Below, one piece after another: positions 36,520 through 44,949 of a stretch of 64,000 bases of DNA; the first letter of the stretch is position 1, and the number at the start of each line of letters is the position of its first letter. The stretch is from the NCBI RefSeq assembly GCF_014647535.1, contig NZ_BMPJ01000003.1:1-64000 (forward strand), given 5' to 3'. The position numbers were made by a program, and so were the translations under genes. The stretch is from Thermus composti (GTDB lineage: Bacteria; Deinococcota; Deinococci; Deinococcales; Thermaceae). A model generated the notes under the pieces. The model had not been told where the DNA came from. It ran no database searches and worked only from the letters and a program-made list of their open reading frames with translations.

Positions 36520-37591
36520 GCTCGGGCCCCTGCGCCCCGAGAGGGTGGCCGTCTACACCCTCACCCTCCCCGGCCTTTCCGTGGCGGAAAGGATCCACAA
36601 GGCCCTCCCGGGAAGCACCCTCTACGCCGCCGCCAAGTACCGGGGGCTCCTCGAGGGGGCGGTCTACTTCGCCGAGCCCATCAAGGACCTCCTCCAAAGG
36701 ACCTGGCCCCTCCACGACGGCCACGTCTTCGTCATGGCCTCGGGGATCGTCCTAAGGGCCATCGCCCCCCTGATCCTGGACAAGCGGGTGGACCCCGCCG
36801 TCTTGGTGGTGGACCTAAAAGGGCGCTACTTCGTCCCCCTTCTCGCGGGGCACCTGGGGGGGGCGAACCCCCTCGCCCGCCACCTGGCGGAGGCCCTGGG
36901 GGGCGAGGCGGTCCTCACCACGGGGACGGATAGCCTCAACGCCCCCGCCCCCGACCTCCTGGCCAAGGCCCTGGGGGCCAGGGTGCCCGACTGGAAGCCC
37001 CTTAAGGAGGTCTCGGCCCTTCTGGTGGACGGGAGGCCCGTGGGGTTTTACTCGGACTGCGTGGACCTGAGTCCCTTAAAGCGCTACCCCATGGTGCGCC
37101 TCCTAGAGGCCCCGGAGGCGGAAGGGGTGGAGGGGATGGTCCTCTTCACCGTGCGCAAGCCCTTTCCCCTCCCCGTCCCCGCCTTTTTCGCCCACCCACC
37201 CGCCCTGGTCCTGGGGATCGGGTGCAACCGGGGGACCCCCTTGGCGGAGATCCGGCGGGAGGTCTTTGCCTTTTTGGAGGAGGGAGGCTTCGCCCGGGAA
37301 AGCCTTCGGGCCCTGGCCACCGCCGAGCTCAAGCGGGACGAGGAAGGGCTTCTCGCCTTCGCCGAGGAAACGGGCCTCCCCTTGCGCTTCTACCCCAAGG
37401 AAGTCTTAAACGCCCAAAGGATCCCCAACCCCTCGGAGGCGGTCTTCCGCCACACGGGGCTATGGGGGGTGGCCGAGGCCACCGTATTGGCGGAAGGGGC
37501 GAGGCTCCTCGTGGAGAAGACCAAGCGGGGGAACCTCACCCTGGCCCTGGGGGTCCTCCCCTTGGGGATCCCCGAGGAGGCCCTCCCGTGA
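36512..37591 (+). CDS. cbiG: Cobalt-precorrin-5A hydrolase
   Basis: 359 residues. Domain layout is N-terminal (YTLTLPGLSVAERIHKALPG), central (HVFVMASGIVLRAIAPLI...DPAVLVVD; VPLLAGHLGGANPLAR) and C-terminal CobE-like (VLGIGCNRGTPLAEIRREVF). It opens the delta-lactone and releases acetaldehyde, a step of the anaerobic route. Overlaps cbiH by 8 bases. Confidence 0.93.
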   Translation: MPELGPLRPERVAVYTLTLPGLSVAERIHKALPGSTLYAAAKYRGLLEGAVYFAEPIKDLLQRTWPLHDGHVFVMASGIVLRAIAPLILDKRVDPAVLVVDLKGRYFVPLLAGHLGGANPLARHLAEALGGEAVLTTGTDSLNAPAPDLLAKALGARVPDWKPLKEVSALLVDGRPVGFYSDCVDLSPLKRYPMVRLLEAPEAEGVEGMVLFTVRKPFPLPVPAFFAHPPALVLGIGCNRGTPLAEIRREVFAFLEEGGFARESLRALATAELKRDEEGLLAFAEETGLPLRFYPKEVLNAQRIPNPSEAVFRHTGLWGVAEATVLAEGARLLVEKTKRGNLTLALGVLPLGIPEEALP

Positions 37592-38715
37592 TCCCCAAGC
37601 TAGCCCCTTCGGGGCTGATCCTCGCCGCCCACGGCTCCCCAGACCCACGGGCCCAGGCCCTGGCCCAGGGCCTTAGGAAGGGCCTGGAAAGGGTCCTTGG
37701 GGTGGAGGTCCTCCTGGGCTTCATAGAGCACCAAAGCCCCACCCTTCTGGAAAGCGCCCTGGAGCTCGGGCGGCGGGGGGGCGGGGTGGTCCTGCCCCTT
37801 CTGCTCCTGGGGGCGGGGCACCTCAAGGCGGACCTTCCTTTGGCCCTGGAGGCGGCGCAGGCCCGCTACCCCGAGGCCCATTTCCGCCTCGCCCGCCCCC
37901 TCGGCACCCATCCCGCCCTGGTGGACCTCTGGGCGGAAAGGCTTCACCGGCGGGGGGCCACGCCGAAGGACGGAGCGGTCCTGGTCCTAAGGGGGGGCAC
38001 GGACCCCGGGGCCAACGCGGAAGGGGCGGCCCTCGCCCGGCTCATAGAGGAGAAGGCGGGGCTTCCCGTGGTCCCGGCCTACGCCGCCAAGGCGAGGCCC
38101 ACCCCCAGGGAGGCCCTTTTGCGCCTCGCCGCCTTGAGGCCCAGGCGGGTCTTCCTCCTTCCCCACCTCTTCTTCCGGGGGGTGGTGGAGGAAAGGCTCA
38201 AGGGCCGGGTGGCGGGGCTGGACCTGGAGGTCCTCCCCCCCCTCATGGGCCACCCCGCCCTCCTAAGGGCCCTTTCGGACCGGTACCGGGAGGCCCTGGA
38301 AGGGGGGTACGCCCCTTGCGACACCTGCCGCTTCCGCTTCCCCGTAGGCCGCTACGCCCCGAGGCGCGAGGCCCAGATCGCCGGGCTCAGGGCCCTCCGC
38401 CACGCCCTCTTCGCCCCGGGCCGCCACCCCCACGGGCCCTTCACCCACCTCCTCCTCTGCACCGGGGAGGACTGCCGGGAGAGGGGGGCCTTGCCCCTCC
38501 TTAAGGGCCTCGAGGAGGGCCTTCGGGACCTCAGGCCTTGGGTGCAGCTCACCCCCACCCCCTGCCTTTCCCGCTGCGGGAAGGGCCCCATCCTCCTGGC
38601 CTACCCCGAGGGGGTGGTCTACGGGGGGGTGGGCCCGGAGGACGTCCTGCCCTTGCGGAGGGTGCACCTCGAGGGGGGCGAGATCTACCGGCCCAAGCTT
38701 TTGGAGGTGATCTAG
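37588..38715 (+). CDS. cbiX: Sirohydrochlorin cobaltochelatase CbiX with C-terminal [2Fe-2S] ferredoxin-like domain
   Basis: 375 residues from GTG 37588 (overlaps the cbiG stop). Two CbiX/chelatase repeats: the first with ILAAHGSPDPRAQ and LLGAGHLKADLP (metal-binding His), the second with VLVLRGGTDPGAN and LLPHLFFRGVVEERL. A CDTCRFRFPVGRY linker follows, then a thioredoxin-like ferredoxin domain (LLLCTGEDCRERGALPL; TPTPCLSRCGKGPIL) with four Cys suited to a [2Fe-2S] cluster. It inserts cobalt early in the pathway. The ferredoxin fusion is not part of basic CbiX. Confidence 0.88.
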   Translation: MIPKLAPSGLILAAHGSPDPRAQALAQGLRKGLERVLGVEVLLGFIEHQSPTLLESALELGRRGGGVVLPLLLLGAGHLKADLPLALEAAQARYPEAHFRLARPLGTHPALVDLWAERLHRRGATPKDGAVLVLRGGTDPGANAEGAALARLIEEKAGLPVVPAYAAKARPTPREALLRLAALRPRRVFLLPHLFFRGVVEERLKGRVAGLDLEVLPPLMGHPALLRALSDRYREALEGGYAPCDTCRFRFPVGRYAPRREAQIAGLRALRHALFAPGRHPHGPFTHLLLCTGEDCRERGALPLLKGLEEGLRDLRPWVQLTPTPCLSRCGKGPILLAYPEGVVYGGVGPEDVLPLRRVHLEGGEIYRPKLLEVI

Positions 38716-39078
38716 ATGGCATGCCACGAGCTTTCGGCTTTGAGGATCGCTATCGGCGAGCTTTTGGAGAAGGAAGCCCACGACCTGGAGCACGAGCGGG
38801 AGGAGCTTCTCCCCGTCCTCGGGAAAAGGCCCGAGCTTAGGCGCCTCACCGAGGCCAAGACCCTCCCCGCCATGGAGGCCGCCCTCAAGGAGGCCCTCCT
38901 CCACCTGGAGGAAAGGGCGGCCCAAGCCCCCGAGGAGCCCTACTGGCGGGGGCTTATCCTGGCGGCGGAGGCCATGGAGGGGCGCCTCAGGGCCCTTAAG
39001 GCGGAGGCCGAGGCCCTCTACCAGGACCTGGACGCCCTTCACCACAGGCTCCACCGCCTCTTCCCGAGGAGGCGATGA
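38716..39078 (+). CDS. DUF3209-type small helical protein in cobalamin cluster
   Basis: 120 residues beginning MACHELSALRIAIGELLEKEAH, the hallmark start of the DUF3209 family that I recall from cobalamin loci of haloarchaea and some actinobacteria. The rest is helical and charged (ALKEALLHLEERAAQ; EGRLRALKAEAEALYQDLDAL) and ends in an RRR tail. No nucleotide-binding motif is seen. It begins one base after the cbiX stop and overlaps cobA. The function is unknown; a chaperone, or a metal- or CbiX-partner role using the CHE motif, is inference. Confidence 0.7.
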   Translation: MACHELSALRIAIGELLEKEAHDLEHEREELLPVLGKRPELRRLTEAKTLPAMEAALKEALLHLEERAAQAPEEPYWRGLILAAEAMEGRLRALKAEAEALYQDLDALHHRLHRLFPRRR

Positions 39079-39782
39079 GGGGCAAGGTCTACCTGGTGGG
39101 GGCGGGCTTTGGGGGGCCCGAGCACCTCACCCTGAAGGCCCTAAGGGTCCTGGAGGAGGCGGAGGTGGTCCTCCACGACCGCCTGGTCCACCCGGAAGTC
39201 CTCGCCCTGGCCAAGGGGGAGCTCGTCCCCGTGGGCAAGGAGGGCTACGGGGAGAAGACCCCCCAGGAGGCCATCACCGAGAGGCTCATCGCCCTGGCCC
39301 GGGCAGGCCGCACCGTGGCCCGGCTCAAGGGGGGGGACCCCATGGTCTTCGGCCGCGGGGGGGAGGAGGCCTTGGCCCTCAGGCGGGCGGGCATCCCCTT
39401 TGAGGTGGTCCCCGGGGCGACGAGCGCCGTCGGGGCCCTTTCCGCCCTGGGGCTTCCCCTAACCCATAGGGGCCTCGCCCGGAGCTTCGCCGTGGCCACG
39501 GGGCACGACCCGAGCCTACCCCTCCCCCAGGCGGACACCCTGGTCCTCCTCATGCCTCTCCACGCCCTGGAGGGGCTTAAGGAGAGGCTTTTGGAGCGGT
39601 TTTCCCCGAAGACCCCCCTCGCCCTCCTCGCCCGGGTGGGCTGGCCGGGGGAAGCGGTGCGGCTTGGCCGGGTGGAAGACCTCCCGGGCCTTGGGGCGGG
39701 GCTTCCTTCCCCGGCCCTTCTGGTGGTGGGGGAGGTGGTGGGGCTTTATGGCGAACTCCTCCAAAAAGACCGCGGCCTTTAG
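39075..39782 (+). CDS. cobA: Uroporphyrinogen-III C-methyltransferase (SUMT)
   Basis: 235 residues. VLHDRLVHPEVLALA, RLKGGDPMVFGRGGEEAL, EVVPGATSAVGALSALGLPLTHRG and FAVATGHDPS are SUMT motifs, giving precorrin-2. The usual GAGPGDP loop reads GAGFGGPEHLTLKALR, losing Pro and Asp. Since the other motifs are intact I treat it as functional but note the deviation. Overlaps DUF3209 by 4 bases. Confidence 0.9.
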   Translation: MRGKVYLVGAGFGGPEHLTLKALRVLEEAEVVLHDRLVHPEVLALAKGELVPVGKEGYGEKTPQEAITERLIALARAGRTVARLKGGDPMVFGRGGEEALALRRAGIPFEVVPGATSAVGALSALGLPLTHRGLARSFAVATGHDPSLPLPQADTLVLLMPLHALEGLKERLLERFSPKTPLALLARVGWPGEAVRLGRVEDLPGLGAGLPSPALLVVGEVVGLYGELLQKDRGL

Positions 39783-40296
39783 CGAAGTGGAAAAGGCGGC
39801 GGTCTACCGGGCCCTCCTCACCCGTAGGGACATCCGCCACTTCCGGCCCGATCCCATCCCGGAGGAGGTCCTGGAAAGGCTCTACCAAGCGGAAAGGGCT
39901 CGGGAGAGGGCCCTTTTCCAAGGGAAAGCCCGGCAGGTTTACGACCGCTTGCGGCTTGAAGGGCTCCTCGAGGCCCCCCTCCACCTCGCCGTCTTCCAAA
40001 GGCCCGTCCCAAGAAGCCTGGGCCACCGCGCCATGCCCGAAACCCTCGCCTACTCCGTGGTTCTGGCAGTGGGCAACCTTTGGATCGCCGCCCGGGCCGA
40101 GGGGATCGGGATGGGGTGGGTGAGCATTCTGGAACCCGAAGCGGTGGCAAGGCTTCTTGGAGCTCAACCAGACTACCGGCTTCTGGCCTACCTTTGCCTG
40201 GGGTACCCCCGCGCCTGGCCGGACGAACCCCTTTTGCAACGGGCGGGTTGGCGCCAAAGAGAACCCCTTTTGCGCTACAGGGAGCGCTTTCCATGA
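39748..40296 (+). CDS. bluB: 5,6-dimethylbenzimidazole synthase BluB, internally shortened
   Basis: 182 residues from ATG 39748 (within the cobA end). FMN-phosphate motif [22 protein letters not shown] and the C-terminal [39 protein letters not shown] are good BluB. Between LERLYQAE and [14 protein letters not shown] about 35 residues are missing compared with the family, including the usual APSVG..QPW segment that packs against FMN. The deletion is in frame, so a protein is made, but synthesis of the lower-ligand base from FMNH2 may be lost. A GTG at 39787 is an alternative start. Confidence 0.8.
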   Translation: MANSSKKTAAFSEVEKAAVYRALLTRRDIRHFRPDPIPEEVLERLYQAERARERALFQGKARQVYDRLRLEGLLEAPLHLAVFQRPVPRSLGHRAMPETLAYSVVLAVGNLWIAARAEGIGMGWVSILEPEAVARLLGAQPDYRLLAYLCLGYPRAWPDEPLLQRAGWRQREPLLRYRERFP

Positions 40297-41141
40297 GCCT
40301 CCTCCTCGCCCTCCTCCTGGACGCCCTTTGGGGCGAGCCTCCCTCGAGGCTCCATCCCGTGGTCTGGATGGGGCGCTACCTCTCCTGGGCCTGGAAAAGG
40401 GTCCGGGGCTTCGGGTCCGGGGCCTTCTACTGGGCCTTGGGGGCCCTTCTCTTCGCCCTTCCCGCCTTCCTCCTGGACCTCCTCCTCAGGCCCTGGGCCT
40501 GGGGCTGGGTCCTTTTGGGCCTTTGCCTCAAGCCCCTTTTTAGCCTGAGGATGCTCCTCGCCGAGGTGCTTTCGGTGGAAAGGGCCTGGGGGGAGGATCT
40601 GGAGGCCGCCCGGGCCCGCCTTTCCCGGATCGTGAGCCGAAGGACCGAGGACCTCTCCGAGGAGGAGGTGCGGGAGGCGGCCCTGGAAAGCCTTGCGGAA
40701 AACCTCTCCGATAGCCTCCTCGCCCCTCTCCTCTACTACGCCCTCTTCGGCCTCGGGGGGGCCGCCCTCTACCGCTACGCCAACACCGCCGACGCCATGT
40801 GGGGCTACCCGGAGCACGGGGCCCGGGGGGCCTTCGCCGCCCGGGCGGACGACCTTTTGAACCTGCTTCCGGCAAGGCTTGCGGGCCTTCTCCTCTGCCC
40901 ACCCGGGCTTTGGGGGAGGCTTTGGCGGGAGGCCCGCAAGACCCCTTCCCCCAACGCCGGCTTCCCTATGGCCGCCCTGGCCCTGAGGCTCGGGGTGCAG
41001 CTAAGGAAACGGGGGGCCTACGCCTTAAACCCCCTGGCCCCCTCCCCCCTACCCGCCCATCTCCGGAAGGGGGTTTTGTGGGTGGGCGGTTTGGGGTACG
41101 GGGTGGGGCTTCTCCTGGCGGCGGCCACGGGGTTTTGGTAG
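40293..41141 (+). CDS. cbiB: Adenosylcobinamide-phosphate synthase (CobD/CbiB)
   Basis: 282 residues, membrane protein. [23 protein letters not shown] at the N-terminus, [32 protein letters not shown] and [30 protein letters not shown] are diagnostic. It attaches aminopropanol(-P) to adenosylcobyrate. The ATG overlaps the bluB stop. Confidence 0.93.
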   Translation: MSLLLALLLDALWGEPPSRLHPVVWMGRYLSWAWKRVRGFGSGAFYWALGALLFALPAFLLDLLLRPWAWGWVLLGLCLKPLFSLRMLLAEVLSVERAWGEDLEAARARLSRIVSRRTEDLSEEEVREAALESLAENLSDSLLAPLLYYALFGLGGAALYRYANTADAMWGYPEHGARGAFAARADDLLNLLPARLAGLLLCPPGLWGRLWREARKTPSPNAGFPMAALALRLGVQLRKRGAYALNPLAPSPLPAHLRKGVLWVGGLGYGVGLLLAAATGFW

Positions 41142-41150
41142 GCTTGGGAG

Positions 41151-41582
41151 GTGGAGCGGAGCCGGGACTTCCTGCTCCAGGCCAAGCGGGACCTGGAGCA
41201 GGCCAGGCTTTCCCTACGGGAAGGGTTTTTTGAGTGGGCGGCCTTCGCGGCCCAGCAGGCGGCGGAGAAGGCGGTGAAGGCCGTTTTTCAGAGGCTGGGT
41301 GCCGTGGCCTGGGGCCACTCGGTGGCAGGGCTTCTGGAAGAGCTTGCCCAAAAGCTTCCTGTGCCTGAGGCCCTGTTGGATGCCGCCAGCGAGCTGGACA
41401 AGGCCTACATCCCAAGCCGGTACCCCGATGCGCTACCCGAAGGCGCTCCCTTTGAACGCTACCGGCGGGGCGAGGCCGAGCGCCTCTTGGGACATGCGGA
41501 GGCGGTGTATGCCTACTGTGAAGGTGTTCTATCCCAGATGGACGAGGGAGGAACTCCTCCTCCGCCTCGAGGAGGGGCTTAA
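41151..41582 (+). CDS. HEPN-domain protein (toxin of HEPN-MNT pair)
   Basis: 143 residues from GTG 41151. The four-helix HEPN fold is recognisable: FLLQAKRDLEQARLSL, FFEWAAFAAQQAAEKAVKAV, GHSVAGLLEEL, YIPSRYPDALP. HEPN proteins of this type are often RNases and are paired with an MNT nucleotidyltransferase antitoxin, which here overlaps the 3' end. It sits inside the cobalamin operon between cbiB and cobD, so it shares or interrupts that transcript. Confidence 0.8.
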   Translation: MERSRDFLLQAKRDLEQARLSLREGFFEWAAFAAQQAAEKAVKAVFQRLGAVAWGHSVAGLLEELAQKLPVPEALLDAASELDKAYIPSRYPDALPEGAPFERYRRGEAERLLGHAEAVYAYCEGVLSQMDEGGTPPPPRGGA

Positions 41583-41838
41583 GGCCCTGGAAAGGGAAAT
41601 CCCCCTCCTCGAGGCCTGGCTCTTCGGCTCCTGGGCCCGGGGAAGGGCCTCGGTGGGAAGCGACGTGGACCTCCTCCTTCTCTACCGGGGGCCCCGCCGG
41701 GAGGACCTCCACCGCCTGGCCCGCAAGGCCTTCCCCGGGCTCCCCCTGGAGCTTCACGCCTACACCGAGGAGGAGGCGGCCCGCCTCGAGGCCGTCCTCG
41801 CCCGGATGCGGGAGGGCGCCCTCCGCCTCCGTCCTTAG
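41509..41838 (+). CDS. MNT nucleotidyltransferase (antitoxin partner of HEPN)
   Basis: 109 residues from ATG 41509, which lies after GGAGGCGG inside the HEPN gene. The minimal nucleotidyltransferase motif WLFGSWARGRASVGSDVDLLLL supplies GS and two catalytic Asp; a third acidic position is likely in LPLELHAYTEEE. MNT partners can AMPylate HEPN toxins. The frame is shifted relative to HEPN, giving a 74-base overlap. Confidence 0.85.
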   Translation: MPTVKVFYPRWTREELLLRLEEGLKALEREIPLLEAWLFGSWARGRASVGSDVDLLLLYRGPRREDLHRLARKAFPGLPLELHAYTEEEAARLEAVLARMREGALRLRP

Positions 41839-41874
41839 CCTGGGCCCCACTCGGCCTCCCGCGGCCTCCTTACC

Positions 41875-42885
41875 ATGGGAAGGATGCTGGACGACGTCCT
41901 CCGCCCCATCCACGGGGGGCCTGACGGGGGCCCCGAGCCCCTTTGGGATTTCTCCACCAACGCCAACGCCCTGGGGCCCAACCCGGTGATCCTGGAGTAC
42001 CTGCGAAGGACCGACCCGAGCCGCTACCCGGACCCCCTCTACCGCAAGGTGCGCCGGGCCCTGGCGGAGGCCCACGGGGTGGCCCCGGAGCAGGTGGCGG
42101 TGGGCACGGGGACGAGCGAGCTCATCCACCGCCTGGCCCGGTGGAACTACCTCAGAGGGCCCATCCTCCTCCTTCCCCCCACCTTCAGCGAGTACGCCCG
42201 GGCCGCCCGGGCCCTGGACCTTCCCCTTTGGGAGGCGGAAAGCCCCGAGGCCTTTTTGAACCTCCTCCCCAAAAGCTCCCTGGCCTTCCTTTGCGTGCCC
42301 AACAACCCCACGGGGGAAGTCTTTCCCTTCCTGGAGGAGGCGGCCAACCGGGCGGGCGGGGCCTTGGTCCTGGACCTGGCCTACTACCCCCTGATGGAAA
42401 ACCCCCCTCCCCTTCCCCAAAAGGCCTTCTGGCTCTATAGCCCCAACAAGGCCCACGGCCTCACCGGGGTGCGGGCGGGGTACCTGGTGGGGCCCGTGGA
42501 CCTCACCCCCTTCCAGCACCTGGCCCCCTCCTGGCCCGTTTCCGTCCACGGGGAGGCCCTCCTCCTAGGCCACCTGGACCCCGGGGCCCAGGCCTGGCTT
42601 GCGGAAAGCAAGGGGGAGCTTTTCCGCCTGAGGCGGCTTTTGGCCCGGGGGCTAAGGGGGCTTGGCCTGGAGGTCCGGGAAAGCCCCGCCAACTTCCTCC
42701 TGGTGCGGGTGGAAAGGGCCACGGAGGTGGCCTTGGCCTTAAGGGAGCGGGGCCTAAGGGTGCGGGACTGCACCAGCTTCGGGCTTCGGGAGTGGCTCAG
42801 GCTTTCCGCCCAGAAGGAGGAGGCCATAAGGGCCCTCCTCGCCGCCCTGGAGGAGGTCCTTGTAGACTTGGGGCGTGGAGCTTGA
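41875..42885 (+). CDS. cobD: L-threonine-O-3-phosphate decarboxylase
   Basis: 336 residues (ATG 41884 is also possible). PLP fold type I: WDFSTNANALGPNP, AVGTGTSELIHRLARW, CVPNNPTGEVFP, LDLAYYPLM, and the Schiff-base Lys in LYSPNKAHGLTGVRAGY. It resembles histidinol-phosphate aminotransferase. Context between cbiB and cbiP supports production of aminopropanol phosphate for the nucleotide loop. Confidence 0.9.
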   Translation: MGRMLDDVLRPIHGGPDGGPEPLWDFSTNANALGPNPVILEYLRRTDPSRYPDPLYRKVRRALAEAHGVAPEQVAVGTGTSELIHRLARWNYLRGPILLLPPTFSEYARAARALDLPLWEAESPEAFLNLLPKSSLAFLCVPNNPTGEVFPFLEEAANRAGGALVLDLAYYPLMENPPPLPQKAFWLYSPNKAHGLTGVRAGYLVGPVDLTPFQHLAPSWPVSVHGEALLLGHLDPGAQAWLAESKGELFRLRRLLARGLRGLGLEVRESPANFLLVRVERATEVALALRERGLRVRDCTSFGLREWLRLSAQKEEAIRALLAALEEVLVDLGRGA

Positions 42886-42958
42886 GGCCCACCTAAGGGA
42901 GGCGGCGCGGCGGCTACGGGAGCTTTGGGCCGTGGAGGTGCGCCTTGCCAAAGGCTAA
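42875..42958 (+). CDS. Small open frame between cobD and cbiP
   Basis: GTG 42875 overlaps the cobD stop and encodes 27 residues (MELEAHLREAARRLRELWAV...), ending 14 bases inside cbiP. Charged and helical, no recognised family. It could be a coupling peptide or the leftover start of another gene. Low certainty. Confidence 0.25.
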   Translation: MELEAHLREAARRLRELWAVEVRLAKG

Positions 42959-44858
42959 GGCCCTCATCGTCTGGGGCACGGGAAGCGGGGTGGGGAAAAG
43001 CCTCCTGGTGGCGGGGCTTCTCCGCCACTTCCGGCGGCTTGGCCTGAAGGCGGCCCCCTTCAAGGCCCAGAACATGGCCAACCACGCCCGGGTGGTGCAA
43101 GGGGGGGAGATCGCCTCCGCCCAGTGGCTCCAGGCCCTGGCCGCCGGGGTGGAGCCCGAGGTGCGCATGAACCCCGTCCTGGTGAAGCCCTTCGGGGAAA
43201 GGGGTGCCCAGGTGGTGGTGTGGGGGAAAGTGGACCCCTTCCTCTCCGGGCTTCCCTGGAAGGAAAGGAAGCCCCACCTGGAGGCCCCCATCCGGGAGGC
43301 CCTGGAAGGGCTTTTGGCCGAGTGCGAGCTTTTGGTCCTCGAGGGGGCAGGAAGCCCGGTGGAGCGGAACCTCTGGCCCGACCTCCCGAACCTAAAGGTG
43401 GCGGAGTGGGCCGACGCCAAAGCCCTCCTGGTGGCGGACGTGGACCAGGGGGGAGCCTTGGGGGCCCTCTACGGCACCTGGGCCCTTTTGGGGGAGCACC
43501 GGGGAAGGCTCGTGGGCTTCGCCTTCAACAAGTTCCGGGGGGACCTGGAGCTCCTCAAGCCCGCCTACGGGCTTCTGGAGGGCTGGACGGGCATCCCCGT
43601 CCTCGGGACCCTCCCCCTTCTTCCCCTGGAGTTCCCCGAGGAGGACGGCTTCCGCCACCGCCCCAAGGCGGCGGAAGGCCCCAAAGTGGCCCTCCTCCGC
43701 TACCCCCACGCCGCCAACCTGGACGAGTTCTGGCCCCTTTCCGAGCTCGCCCGCCTGGTCCACGCCCGAAGCCCCGAGGAGGCGGAAGGTTCAGAACTCC
43801 TCCTCCTTCCGGGAAGCCGCCTCCCGGCAAAGGACCTCCCCTGGCTTAAGGCCTTCCTCCCCCTGATCCAAAGGCACCTGGAAAGGGGCAAGCCCGTCCT
43901 CGCCGTCTGCGGGGGGGCGGAGATGCTTGGCCAGGCCCTCGAGGACGAAGCCGGGGTGGAGGAAAAGGGGGTCTTCCCCGGCCTTGGCCTCCTCCCCTAC
44001 CGGGTGCGGATGGCCCCCGAGAAGACCGTGAGAAGGGGGCGGGTGCGCCTTCAGGGGCTTTCGGGGTACTGGGCGAGGTTAAACGGCCTCGAGGTGGAGG
44101 GGTACGAGATCCATCACGGCCAGGGCCTTCCCCTCTTCCACCAGGAAGGAGGCCTCCTCGCCACCTGGCTCCACGGCCTTTTGGAAAACCCCGGGGTGCA
44201 GCGGGCCCTCTTCGGCCGGGAGGCGAGGGCCCTGGTGGAAAACCTGGACGCCCTGGCGGACGCCCTGGAAGCCCACCTAGACCTAAGGAGTCTCCACCGG
44301 GCCTTGGGCCTTGGGGGCAAGGCCTTCCCCGCGGGAAGCCCCAAGGCCCTAGACCCCGCCCCCCCTCCCGGCCTCGTCCTCCTCCTGGGGGGGGCCAAAA
44401 GCGGCAAAAGCCGCCTGGCCCAAAGGCTCGCTGGCCCCCACGCCACCCTCATCGCCACCGCCGAGGCCCGGGACGAGGAGATGGCGGAAAGGATCCGCCG
44501 CCACCAGGAGGAACGCCCCCCCACCTGGGAGACCCTGGAGGAGCCCTTAGACCTGGCGGAGGCCCTAAAGAAGGCCCGCCACCCCACCGTGGTGGTGGAC
44601 TGCCTCACCCTCTGGGTGGCCAACCTGATGGAACGGGGCCTAAACCCCTTGGAGGAGGGGAAGCGCTTCCTAAGGGCGGTGGAGGAAAGCGGCAAGCGGG
44701 TCATCGCCGTTTCCAACGAGGTGGGGATGGGGATCGTCCCGGCTAGCGCCCTGGCCCGGCGCTACCGGGACCTCCTGGGCCAGGTGAACGCCCTCTTGGC
44801 CCAAGAGGCCCGGGAGGCCTACCTCCTAGTGGCGGGGCGGGCCCTTCGGCTTCAGTAG
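42945..44858 (+). CDS. cbiP-cobU: Adenosylcobyric acid synthase fused to adenosylcobinamide kinase/guanylyltransferase (CbiP-CobU)
   Basis: 637 residues from TTG 42945 (GGAGGTG upstream). Residues 1-455 are CbiP/CobQ: VWGTGSGVGKSLLVAGL, KAQNMANHARVVQGGEI, amidotransferase Cys in VLAVCGGAEMLGQ, and the His of EGYEIHHGQ. After a Pro-rich linker (ALDPAPPPG) residues 465-637 are CobU: LLLGGAKSGKSRLAQRLAG, IATAEARDEEMAERIRRHQ, VDCLTLWVANLM, VSNEVGMGIVPASALARRYRD. One chain thus covers four amidations and the nucleotide activation of cobinamide. Last gene of the riboswitch operon. Confidence 0.92.
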   Translation: MPKAKALIVWGTGSGVGKSLLVAGLLRHFRRLGLKAAPFKAQNMANHARVVQGGEIASAQWLQALAAGVEPEVRMNPVLVKPFGERGAQVVVWGKVDPFLSGLPWKERKPHLEAPIREALEGLLAECELLVLEGAGSPVERNLWPDLPNLKVAEWADAKALLVADVDQGGALGALYGTWALLGEHRGRLVGFAFNKFRGDLELLKPAYGLLEGWTGIPVLGTLPLLPLEFPEEDGFRHRPKAAEGPKVALLRYPHAANLDEFWPLSELARLVHARSPEEAEGSELLLLPGSRLPAKDLPWLKAFLPLIQRHLERGKPVLAVCGGAEMLGQALEDEAGVEEKGVFPGLGLLPYRVRMAPEKTVRRGRVRLQGLSGYWARLNGLEVEGYEIHHGQGLPLFHQEGGLLATWLHGLLENPGVQRALFGREARALVENLDALADALEAHLDLRSLHRALGLGGKAFPAGSPKALDPAPPPGLVLLLGGAKSGKSRLAQRLAGPHATLIATAEARDEEMAERIRRHQEERPPTWETLEEPLDLAEALKKARHPTVVVDCLTLWVANLMERGLNPLEEGKRFLRAVEESGKRVIAVSNEVGMGIVPASALARRYRDLLGQVNALLAQEAREAYLLVAGRALRLQ

Positions 44859-44949
44859 GCCAGAAACCACGAAGCCAGCTTCACCCCACCGCCAAGAGGT
44901 TGAGCAAAGCGGCGTAGCCCGCCAGGTGCTCCTCCCTTATGCCCCCATC

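Noticed and set aside
38772-38800. CACGAGCGGGAGGAG as a fourth copy of the hairpin repeat
   Set aside because: It shares only about 10 bases, lacks the AATCGTGAA half and the stem, and is in-frame coding sequence (EHEREEL) of the DUF3209 gene.
44870-44900. GAAGC-CA-GCTTC as a terminator after cbiP-cobU
   Set aside because: A 5-bp stem with a 2-base loop and no T-run is too weak to call.
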